Source of the DNA: an uncultured Ignavibacteria bacterium
Lineage (GTDB): Bacteria > Bacteroidota > Ignavibacteria > Kapaibacteriales > UBA2268
Direction of reading: 5' to 3'
Length of the DNA stretch: 64,000 bases
Assembly: GCA_903862655.1 (NCBI GenBank)
Contig: CAIOZA010000107.1
Coordinates: forward strand, 1 to 64,000
Notes under the pieces: model-generated
Databases searched by the model: none
Told to the model about the DNA's origin: nothing
Seen by the model: the letters and a program-made list of their open reading frames with translations, nothing else
In this document: one piece after another, positions 36,489 through 44,749 of the stretch
Position numbering within the stretch: the first letter of the stretch is position 1
Layout of the letters: each line of letters begins with the position of its first letter
Position numbers and translations under genes: made by a program

Positions 36489-39400
36489 ATGAAAAAGTTC
36501 CTCTGTCTCTGCATTTTAATAATTTTATCCTACACTTCGCAATCTTCAATTTGTTACTCCCAGTCTTGGAAAGAGTTGAGTGACAGTACTAAATCTTACA
36601 ATGAAAAGCGAGACTTGAATTCTGCTTTGAAATGGGCCAGACTTGCTCTTACTAAAGCTGAAATGGAATTTGGTAAAACGGATTCTAATTATGTCTCTAC
36701 CCTTGATTTTATTTCTACCACATTTTATTCTATGGGAAAGATTGATTCTGCCATTTATTATGAAGAAAATTGTCTTAATGCTTCTAGATCTCTTTACAAA
36801 GAGGATCACGCCTTTCTAGCAGAAATTATTAATAATTTGGGTGTATTTTATAAGACCATAGGCGATTTTAAAAGCGCGGAACCTTTGTATAAAGAAGCTC
36901 TTGAAATGAGAAGGCGCTTATTCCATGGCGATCATGAAGAATTAGCCGTAACTATTAACAATGTTGCACTTCTATATCATGCCCTAGGTGATTTTAAGAA
37001 GGCAGAACCTTTATATAAAGAAGCTCTTGAGATGTATCGGCGCATCTTCAAAGGCGACAATACAAATCTGGCGAATAGTATCATGAGCATGGGATTCTTT
37101 TATAATGCTATTGGCAACTATGAGCAGGCTGAGCCTTATTTGAAAGAATCTGTTGATATGGCTAGACGTTTATACAAAGAAGATAACCCATATTTAGCAA
37201 GCTACATCAACAACTTTGCTGTATTCTTTTCAAATCTTGGTCGATTTAAGGAATCTGAACCTTTATTAATTGAAGCACTAGAAATGAATCGGCGCTTGTA
37301 TAAAGATGATAATTCTAATTTAGCTCGTTCTTTAAATAGTTTGGCTACCTGCTATAATAGTATGGGGCGATATACAGAAGCAGAACCTTTATACAAAGAA
37401 GCATTAGAAATGAGAAGACGTTTATTCAAAGGAGACCATCCTGAATTAGCTAATTCTATCAATAATATGGGATCGTTCTATGAAGATTTTGGTCGTTCTG
37501 AACAGGCAGAAACTTTATATAAAGAAGCAATTGCAATGTGTAGACGCTTATACAAAGGCGACCATCCGGATCTAGCCACAAAAATTAGTAATATAGCACT
37601 GTTTTTTTTTACTAAGGGACGTTATGCAGAAGCAGAGCCTATATTCAAAGAAGCATTAGAGATGAGGAGACGCATATTTAAAGATGGTCATACTGATTTA
37701 GCCACCATAATCAATAATATTGCATCTTTCTACAATGACATGGGATTTTATACCGATGCTGAGCCCTTATACAAGGAAGCTTTGGAAATGAACAGAAAAA
37801 TATTCAAAAAAGACCACCCAAATTTAGCTGGCTCTTTATTAAGTATGGCATATTACTACGATGGCAGAGGTCGGTATACAGAAGCGGAGCCTTTGTTGAC
37901 AGCCGCCTTGCAGATGAACAGAAGGCTATACAAGGGGGATCATATTAATTTAGAAGGTTCAATCAATAATATGGCATTGTTTTATAAGGAAAAAGGACGT
38001 TTTGATAAAGCTGAACCTTTGTTTAAAGAAGCACTCGAAATGTCAAGACGGCTATTTAAAAATGAAAACCGAGTTTTAGCAACATCGATAAATAACATGG
38101 CATTTTTTTACGAAGCCGTTGGACGATTAGGCGAAGCAGAGCCACTATTAAAAGAAGCATTAGATATGAGAAGACGTTTGTACAGTGTCGATCATCCTGA
38201 CTTAGCTAATTCTATTAATAATATGGCTGGTTTACTGGATGAAGAAGGTAATCATAAAATAGCCGAACCATTATATAAAGAAGCATTAGAAATGAGAAAA
38301 CGCTTATTTAAAATTGCTCATCCGAGTTTAGCCCAATCTATATATGAAATGGCTATGTTTGAAAATGACAGGGAAAATTTTACCGATGCAGAGGCTTTAT
38401 TCAAGGAAGCATTAGAGATGAGGAGAAAGTTATTTAAAGATGCTCACCCAGATCTATCAAAATCGATTAATTGCATGGCAAATTATTTCGAAGACAGAGT
38501 GCGTTATATCGAAGCAGAATCATTATATGCCGAGGGACTTAAAGTAAATATTAATATTCTTAATAACTATTTTCCTTCTCTTTCCGAAAAAGAGAAAAAG
38601 CAATTCTGGAATACATTAAGCAATGATTTTGAAGCATTTAACAACTTTGCAGTTAAAAGATATAAGGAAAATCCTTCAATTATCAGCAATATGTATGATA
38701 ATCAACTTTATTCAAAAGCACTTTTGCTTAATTCTTCCAATAGAGTAAAATCCAGAATCATGAATTCCGGGGATTCATTACTCATTGATAAATTCAGAAC
38801 ATGGTCCGATAAAAAGGAATTCCTTGTAAAGCTATATAAAATGACAAATGATGAACTAAAGAAAAAGAACTTTAAAATCGATTCAATTGAAAATGTTGCA
38901 AATGATCTCGAAAAAGAACTTACATTAAAATCAGAAGTATTCAAACAAAGTTATGAAAAGAAAAAGGTGAACTGGAAATCAATTCAAACTCTGCTTAAAC
39001 CTGACGAAGCTGCAGTTGAGGTAGTAAGGTTCAGATATAAGGATAAAAACAAATTCACAGATACTATTTATTATGCTTTTCTTATAATCAATGAGCAGAC
39101 CGAAGAGCATCCCGATATGGTAGTAATCGAGACTGGAAACGAACTTGAAAATAAGTATTATGCTGAATATAGAAACAATACACGAAGCAAAACTGAGGAT
39201 AAAAAATCATTTGAAAGATACTGGTCTAAGCTTTATGAAAAAACCAAAGGATATAAAAAGATATTCTTCTCTGCTGATGGAGTTTATAATAAGCTTAATC
39301 CTTCAACATTGATGCTTCCGGATGGAAAATTCCTAATCGATATTCAGGATATTCAGCAGGTAAATACTACAAAAGACCTGTTAACAGGATATTACCAGAC

Positions 39401-40208
39401 CAAACAGGAGAGCAACATTTACAACAGCGCATTATTGATTGGTAATCCAAATTTTTCCCTTTCGGAAGAGCAGGTTCAGCAGGCCAGCAGAAAAATTAGA
39501 GGGAACAAAGATGAGGATAAGTCTTATGAACCGTTAGCAAGCACTCGTGGAATTAATTTAACAAAACTACCGGGAACAGAAAAGGAAATAAATGATATCG
39601 CAAAATTTTTGAAAGACAAAAAGTGGGAAGTATACTCTTACCTCCGAGACAGTGCTTTGAAGACTGCTGTTAAAACAGCTAATAATCCAAGAGTATTGCA
39701 TATAGCTACTCATGGACTATTCCTCGAAGATGTAAAGCGGGAATCAAAAGGAATTTTTGGTTTTGACGAGAAAAAGATGATTGAGAATCCTTTACTCCGA
39801 TCTGGTCTGTTCTTTACTGGAGCTGACAACTATCTGAAAAAAGAAAATCCTAACTTAAACGATGCCGAAGACAACGGTCTTCTCACGGCTTACGAAGCCA
39901 TGAATCTTGATTTAGATAAAACAGAACTTGTTGTCCTCTCTGCATGCGAAACAGGTCTTGGAGAAATCCAGAACGGTGAAGGAGTTTTCGGACTCAGACG
40001 TGCTTTTCAGCAAGCCGGAGCAAAGACAATCATGATGTCTCTCTGGAAGGTTAACGATGATGCAACTCAGCAGTTAATGAGTTCATTCTACAAGAACTGG
40101 GTAACCGGAATGACCAAACGTGATGCTTTCAGCAAAGCACAGCAGGAAGTTCGATCAAAATACAAAGATCCATACTATTGGGGTGCATTCGTGATGGTGG
40201 GAGAGTAA
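36489..40208 (+). CDS. Exported TPR-CHAT caspase-like protein 1
   Basis: The protein of about 1239 residues has a signal peptide (KKFLCLCILIILSYTSQSS, cleavage near CYSQS), at least thirteen consecutive 42-residue TPRs of the kinesin-light-chain type (core AEPLYKEALEMRRRLF), a helical linker from about 675 with ILNNYFPSLSEKEKKQFW, and a C-terminal CHAT peptidase domain. The catalytic pair is H1075 in HIATHGLF and C1153 in LSACETG. CHAT domains are caspase-family proteases; the TPRs probably recognise the substrate. The ATG at 36489 is preferred to 36471 because GGGAG precedes it. The signal peptide implies periplasmic or surface location, unlike intracellular CHAT proteins of defence systems. 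A paralogue follows. Confidence 0.92.
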   Translation: MKKFLCLCILIILSYTSQSSICYSQSWKELSDSTKSYNEKRDLNSALKWARLALTKAEMEFGKTDSNYVSTLDFISTTFYSMGKIDSAIYYEENCLNASRSLYKEDHAFLAEIINNLGVFYKTIGDFKSAEPLYKEALEMRRRLFHGDHEELAVTINNVALLYHALGDFKKAEPLYKEALEMYRRIFKGDNTNLANSIMSMGFFYNAIGNYEQAEPYLKESVDMARRLYKEDNPYLASYINNFAVFFSNLGRFKESEPLLIEALEMNRRLYKDDNSNLARSLNSLATCYNSMGRYTEAEPLYKEALEMRRRLFKGDHPELANSINNMGSFYEDFGRSEQAETLYKEAIAMCRRLYKGDHPDLATKISNIALFFFTKGRYAEAEPIFKEALEMRRRIFKDGHTDLATIINNIASFYNDMGFYTDAEPLYKEALEMNRKIFKKDHPNLAGSLLSMAYYYDGRGRYTEAEPLLTAALQMNRRLYKGDHINLEGSINNMALFYKEKGRFDKAEPLFKEALEMSRRLFKNENRVLATSINNMAFFYEAVGRLGEAEPLLKEALDMRRRLYSVDHPDLANSINNMAGLLDEEGNHKIAEPLYKEALEMRKRLFKIAHPSLAQSIYEMAMFENDRENFTDAEALFKEALEMRRKLFKDAHPDLSKSINCMANYFEDRVRYIEAESLYAEGLKVNINILNNYFPSLSEKEKKQFWNTLSNDFEAFNNFAVKRYKENPSIISNMYDNQLYSKALLLNSSNRVKSRIMNSGDSLLIDKFRTWSDKKEFLVKLYKMTNDELKKKNFKIDSIENVANDLEKELTLKSEVFKQSYEKKKVNWKSIQTLLKPDEAAVEVVRFRYKDKNKFTDTIYYAFLIINEQTEEHPDMVVIETGNELENKYYAEYRNNTRSKTEDKKSFERYWSKLYEKTKGYKKIFFSADGVYNKLNPSTLMLPDGKFLIDIQDIQQVNTTKDLLTGYYQTKQESNIYNSALLIGNPNFSLSEEQVQQASRKIRGNKDEDKSYEPLASTRGINLTKLPGTEKEINDIAKFLKDKKWEVYSYLRDSALKTAVKTANNPRVLHIATHGLFLEDVKRESKGIFGFDEKKMIENPLLRSGLFFTGADNYLKKENPNLNDAEDNGLLTAYEAMNLDLDKTELVVLSACETGLGEIQNGEGVFGLRRAFQQAGAKTIMMSLWKVNDDATQQLMSSFYKNWVTGMTKRDAFSKAQQEVRSKYKDPYYWGAFVMVGE

Positions 40209-40255
40209 GATAATTAATAATTGAGAATTAGGAATTTACGATGGAAAGAGAATTG

Positions 40256-40285
40256 TAATAGTCTGATGAGAAAATCAGACTATTA
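40256..40285 (+). terminator. Hairpin between the two TPR-CHAT genes
   Basis: A perfect 12-base-pair stem (40256-40267 with 40274-40285, loop GAGAAA). The following T tract is short, so termination may be partial or the hairpin may act as a processing site. Confidence 0.55.
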
Positions 40286-40406
40286 CTGTTTAAAAACACA
40301 AGTCATCTTAAGTTATTTTACGAAAAATAAAATAATTTGGTTAAACAAAATAATAATTTAGTATAAACGAAATATATCATACTAATCTTTATTATAAGGA
40401 TATATT

Positions 40407-43400
40407 ATGTTGATTAAAAATACACTCTTTTCAATAGCATTGATATTTTTATCTATTACAAGTGTTAAGGCTCAAACCTGGAAGGATCTGATGGACAGTT
40501 CGAAAGCCTTGCAAGCTAAGAAAAAACCTAAAGCTGCATTTGAATTGGCTGAAAAAGCTATTGCTATTGCAGAAAAGCAATATGGTAAGTCGGATACTAA
40601 TTATGCAGATAATATTTTTTTATTGGCTGATTTGTATGATGATATGGATAATGATGAAAAAGCTATTGAATTGGGAACAATATCACTAAATATCTACAGG
40701 GAAAATTACAAACAAGATAATATTAAAATTGCAGATATTATCAGACGTCTGGGTTACTGGAATAGGAGATTGAAGAATTATGACAAAGCCGAGATGTACT
40801 ATAAAGAATCTTTAGACATTTATAGACGGCATTTTAAATCAGATCAAATTGAGTTAGCAACATCAATTTATTATTTAGCAAACTTTTATCAAGAAATTGA
40901 TGACCCCAAGAACGCTGTACCTTTGTTAAAAGAACTCCTTGATATCAAACGTCGAATTATCAAAGGTGATAATCCCGAATTGACTGCCATAATTAACAAT
41001 TTGGCTTATAATTATGATAGAATCGGTGAATTTAAGTTAGCCGAACCATTATTTGTTGAAGCTCTAGAGATGAATAGACGTATCTACACCACTGACAATT
41101 CAGCTTTAGCAAACAGTATTAATAATATGGCTTATTTCTACAACTGCAGAGGAAATTACAAACAAGCTGAACCATTATATAAAGAATCCCTAACGATGCT
41201 AAGAAGATTATTTCCAGAAGATAATTCTGAGTTAGTAAACAGCATTGGGAATATTGCTAACTTTTATGATGAAATCGGGGATTTTAAACAGGCAGGCCAA
41301 TTTTTTAAAGAAGCATTGGAAATGAACAGACGGCTATACAAAGGTGACAATATACGGTTTGCAAGTAGTATTAACAATATGGCACTCTTTTATTTTGACC
41401 GTGGAGATTACCATTTGGCTGAACCTTTATTAAAAGAAGCACTGGAGATGAATAGACGATTAAACACTAGAGATAATAGTACTTTAAGTAACAGTATTAG
41501 CGGTATGGCTTCTTTCCTTGATAGCAGAGGAGATTACAGACAGGCAGAGACTTTGTATAAAGAATCTCTTGAAATGGATAGAAGAATCTATGCAGGTGTT
41601 GACCATACAAGTGTTGCAACCAGTATGAATAATATGGCTGGTTTCTATAATGATAGAGGGGATTATAAACAAGCTGAACCGTTGTTTAAAGAGGCGCTGG
41701 AGATGAGAAGACGTTTGTTTAAGAATGATCATCCTTCTTTAGTGATTGCGATTAGAAGGATGGCTGGATTTTATATTAATAGAGGAAATTATATCCAAGG
41801 GTTACAACTTCTTCAAGAAGCTCTGGATATGGGACGAAGGCTCTTTCATGGTGATCATCCGGATCTTGCAATGTCAATTATTTCAATGGCTGATTATTAT
41901 ACAAAAGTAGGTGATTATCAAAAAGCAGAGCCTTTCTATAAAGAAGCTCTTGAGATGAATAGAAGAATATATAAAACAGACCATCCATATTTAGCTGTTT
42001 GTATTAATAGTTGTGCCGTTTTTTATTTTGAGATGGAAAAATATGAACAGGCTGAACCATTGCTAATAGAGTCTCTGGAGATGAGAAGACGTCTCTACAA
42101 AGGATACCATACCAGTTTAGCGAGCAGTATTATGGGTTTATCCGGTTATTACTATTACACCGGAGATTTAAATAAAGCAGAACCTTTATACAAAGAATCA
42201 TTGGAAATGTATATAAATATCCTAAATAATTATTTCCCATCATTATCAGAAAATGAAAAGAAGCTCTTCTGGAATAAAGTGAGTTATATGTTTGAAGCAT
42301 TCAATACTTTTGCAATCAAAAGATACCCGCAGAATGAATCAATAACATGTAATATGTTTGATCTGCAACTATATACAAAAGCACTTCTATTCAATTCAAC
42401 AAGCAAAATTAAGAGAAGAATTCAAAATTCTAATGATACAGCATTAATAGAGAAGAATAAAGAACTTTCTTCTAAAAAGGAATTACTTGTCAAACTATAT
42501 TCTATGTCAGATGAAACTAGAAAAACTAAGGGGTTTAACATTGATTCAATTGAGAAAGTATCAAATGATTTGGAAAAGGAAATAAGTCTGAAATCTGAAT
42601 TGTATATGCAAAATTATGAGAAAAAGAAAATCAACTGGAGATCTATTCAAACAATTTTGCAACCTGGTGAAGCTGCTGTTGAAGTAGTCAGATTCAGATA
42701 TAGAGAAAAAAACAAATTTACAGATAGCGTATGCTATGCTTTCCTTATTGTTAGCGATAAGACTGAAGACCACCCAGATCTCGTACTTATAGATAATGGA
42801 AATGACTTGGAAAACGTTCATTATAATAATTATCGCAAGATGATTAAAGAGAAAAAAGAAGATACAGCTTCTTTCCAGAATTATTGGGGTAAGGTTTATA
42901 ATAAGCTAAAAGGATACAAAAAAATATACTTCTCTGCGGATGGTATTTATAACAAACTGAATCCGGCTACACTTCTTATTCCTAATGGTAAATACCTATT
43001 AGAAGAACAGGATATTCAACAAGTTAATAGTACCAAAGACATAATAATGAGTTATTATCAGACAAAGCAGGAGAGTAATATATTCAATAGTGCTGTATTA
43101 ATAGGTAATCCGAATTTCTCGCTCTCAGAATCTTTGGTAAGGGAATCAAGTAAAAAAATGAGAGGTCAAAAGGAAGAAGAAAATAATTATGAACTAATAG
43201 CTGAAACTAGAGGAATTGAATTAAATCGTCTTCCTGGAACTGAAAAGGAAATTAAAGATATTGAAAAATTTCTAAAAGATAAAAAGTGGGAAGTTAATAG
43301 TTTCGTTGGCGACATGGCACTAAAGACTGCCGTAAAAACAGCAAAAAATCCAAGAGTTTTACATATTGCTACTCATGGGATGTTTCTTGAAGATGTTAGG

Positions 43401-43868
43401 CTAGAAAATAAAGAAACATTCGGCTTTGAAACACAAAAGGTGATTGATAATCCATTACTTAGATCGGGACTTTTCTTTACCGGTGCTGACAACTATTTGA
43501 AATCAGAATCAGAAAAACCAACAGGTGATGTTAATGGTCTTTTAACTGCCTATGAAGCTATGAATCTAGATCTAGACAAAACTGAACTTGTTGTACTCTC
43601 GGCTTGCGAAACGGGGTTAGGTGAAATTAAAAATGGAGAAGGTGTTTTTGGCTTACGTAGAGCTTTCCAACAGGCTGGAGCAAAAACTATCATTATGTCT
43701 CTCTGGGCTGTTAGCGATCAAGCTACACAGGAATTAATGAGCCATTTCTACAAGAACTGGGTAACCGGAATGACCAAGCGTGATGCTTTCAGCAAAGCTC
43801 AGCAGGAAGTACGAACCAAATACAAAGACCCATACTACTGGGGAGCTTTCGTGATGGTTGGAGAGTAA
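40407..43868 (+). CDS. Exported TPR-CHAT caspase-like protein 2
   Basis: This 1153-residue paralogue has the same plan: signal peptide (FSIALIFLSITSVKAQ), about eleven 42-residue TPRs (one of 43 residues near 40407+1180), the linker ILNNYFPSLSENEKKLFW and a CHAT domain with H990 in HIATHGMF and C1067 in LSACETG. It differs from the first copy mainly in TPR number and sequence, as expected if the repeats set substrate choice while the protease is kept. An AAGGA site precedes the start. A bidirectional hairpin closes the unit at 43880. Confidence 0.92.
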   Translation: MLIKNTLFSIALIFLSITSVKAQTWKDLMDSSKALQAKKKPKAAFELAEKAIAIAEKQYGKSDTNYADNIFLLADLYDDMDNDEKAIELGTISLNIYRENYKQDNIKIADIIRRLGYWNRRLKNYDKAEMYYKESLDIYRRHFKSDQIELATSIYYLANFYQEIDDPKNAVPLLKELLDIKRRIIKGDNPELTAIINNLAYNYDRIGEFKLAEPLFVEALEMNRRIYTTDNSALANSINNMAYFYNCRGNYKQAEPLYKESLTMLRRLFPEDNSELVNSIGNIANFYDEIGDFKQAGQFFKEALEMNRRLYKGDNIRFASSINNMALFYFDRGDYHLAEPLLKEALEMNRRLNTRDNSTLSNSISGMASFLDSRGDYRQAETLYKESLEMDRRIYAGVDHTSVATSMNNMAGFYNDRGDYKQAEPLFKEALEMRRRLFKNDHPSLVIAIRRMAGFYINRGNYIQGLQLLQEALDMGRRLFHGDHPDLAMSIISMADYYTKVGDYQKAEPFYKEALEMNRRIYKTDHPYLAVCINSCAVFYFEMEKYEQAEPLLIESLEMRRRLYKGYHTSLASSIMGLSGYYYYTGDLNKAEPLYKESLEMYINILNNYFPSLSENEKKLFWNKVSYMFEAFNTFAIKRYPQNESITCNMFDLQLYTKALLFNSTSKIKRRIQNSNDTALIEKNKELSSKKELLVKLYSMSDETRKTKGFNIDSIEKVSNDLEKEISLKSELYMQNYEKKKINWRSIQTILQPGEAAVEVVRFRYREKNKFTDSVCYAFLIVSDKTEDHPDLVLIDNGNDLENVHYNNYRKMIKEKKEDTASFQNYWGKVYNKLKGYKKIYFSADGIYNKLNPATLLIPNGKYLLEEQDIQQVNSTKDIIMSYYQTKQESNIFNSAVLIGNPNFSLSESLVRESSKKMRGQKEEENNYELIAETRGIELNRLPGTEKEIKDIEKFLKDKKWEVNSFVGDMALKTAVKTAKNPRVLHIATHGMFLEDVRLENKETFGFETQKVIDNPLLRSGLFFTGADNYLKSESEKPTGDVNGLLTAYEAMNLDLDKTELVVLSACETGLGEIKNGEGVFGLRRAFQQAGAKTIIMSLWAVSDQATQELMSHFYKNWVTGMTKRDAFSKAQQEVRTKYKDPYYWGAFVMVGE

Positions 43869-43879
43869 AAATATTAAAT

Positions 43880-43912
43880 AATCATACGATGACTCTGAGT
43901 CATCGTATGATT
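43880..43912. terminator. Bidirectional terminator between converging genes
   Basis: A perfect 15-base-pair stem (43880-43894 with 43898-43912, three-base loop) lies between the second TPR-CHAT gene and the converging small gene. Both flanks are T-rich only in part. Confidence 0.75.
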
Positions 43913-43944
43913 TGTAGTTGTTTAGATAAGCCAAGTTTCAAATA

Positions 43945-44184
43945 CTAATCAGCGAATGATTCTTTGGTCTTAACGGTCTGTGTTTCGCTTTGTTCTTCCT
44001 TGACAATAGTTCCATTTTGCTGAGCCATTAGGTCTTTAGCATTCTCTGATAGGAAAAGAGAGTCCTGTTTAGCTTTTTGTGTTGCATTAGCTACATTACT
44101 CTCGAGCTGACTTTGAAGTTTACCCAACAGATTCACATTTGGAGTTGCCATTTCGGCTGAACTTCCAACACTATTTATAGCCAT
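43945..44184 (-). CDS. Small helical protein of unknown function
   Basis: The product is 79 residues from the ATG at 44184, which sits 8 bases after a perfect GGAGGTG site (an upstream in-frame ATG at 44199 lies inside that site region). It is polar and helical (LLGKLQSQLESNVANATQKAKQ) and ends KESFAD. It has no signal peptide or membrane segment. I recognise no family. The strong ribosome binding site indicates a well-translated gene. Another small minus-strand protein at 46921 is similar in character and also ends in FAD, so the two may be related. Confidence 0.6.
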   Translation of the reverse strand: MAINSVGSSAEMATPNVNLLGKLQSQLESNVANATQKAKQDSLFLSENAKDLMAQQNGTIVKEEQSETQTVKTKESFAD

Positions 44185-44471
44185 TTTAACCACCTCCATA
44201 AAGATAAAGAAAATCTAAATAATATTACAGATATCTCTGCTATCGACAAAATTTTATAATCCTTTAGTTTTGTTAATTAGTTTGTTCTGGATTTGTTCTA
44301 ACATATACGGATACAATGGTGCTTGCTATATTATCAGTAGGATAATCATACTCGTTAAAGAATTTTTAAAAATTTATCTTAGCCTACCTATAAAACTGTT
44401 AGAATAAATCCAAAGTCCATATATTTGATAAAATTTGAAAAGGACAATTAAAATTTACTATTAAAATTAAT

Positions 44472-44693
44472 ATGGAACCAAATTCACAGATTCTTTTGCA
44501 GTTAGTATCGATGAAGATGCCTTTTGGCAAATACGCAGGAAGTTTGATATGCAATTTGCCTGTTTCATATCTCGAATGGTTCAATCGTAAGGGATTCCCA
44601 AAGGGAACTCTTGGAATGCTTTTGGAGACAATGTATGAAATAAAATTAAATGGGCTAGAAGATTTACTGAAGCCACTGAAAAGAAGTTATTAA
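44472..44693 (+). CDS. DUF3820-family small protein
   Basis: The 73-residue protein matches the DUF3820 pattern well: MPFGKYAGSLICNLPVSYLEWF, then RKGFPKGTLGMLL and the C-terminal EIKLNGLEDLLKPL. The family (once called putative quorum-sensing-regulated virulence factor) is widespread, cytoplasmic and without a settled function. It stands alone between two minus-strand genes. Confidence 0.88.
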   Translation: MEPNSQILLQLVSMKMPFGKYAGSLICNLPVSYLEWFNRKGFPKGTLGMLLETMYEIKLNGLEDLLKPLKRSY

Positions 44694-44694
44694 G

Positions 44695-44725
44695 CAAAAA
44701 AAAGGGTTGCTTTTAGGGCAACCCT
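44695..44725 (-). terminator. Rho-independent terminator of the metallopeptidase gene
   Basis: AGGGTTGC (44703-44710) pairs with GCAACCCT (44718-44725); on the minus strand the hairpin is followed by a run of eight Ts (complement of 44695-44702). Confidence 0.85.
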
Positions 44726-44749
44726 GGAAGCTAGCAGTATTTGGTTTGA

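Noticed and set aside
36900-38550. 126-base tandem DNA repeats as a minisatellite
   Set aside because: The periodicity is that of 42-residue TPR units; the DNA has diverged at synonymous sites and the frame is kept.
36489-43868. TPR-CHAT genes as part of a type III-E CRISPR (Craspase) system
   Set aside because: There is no CRISPR array, no gRAMP/Cas gene, and both proteins carry signal peptides.
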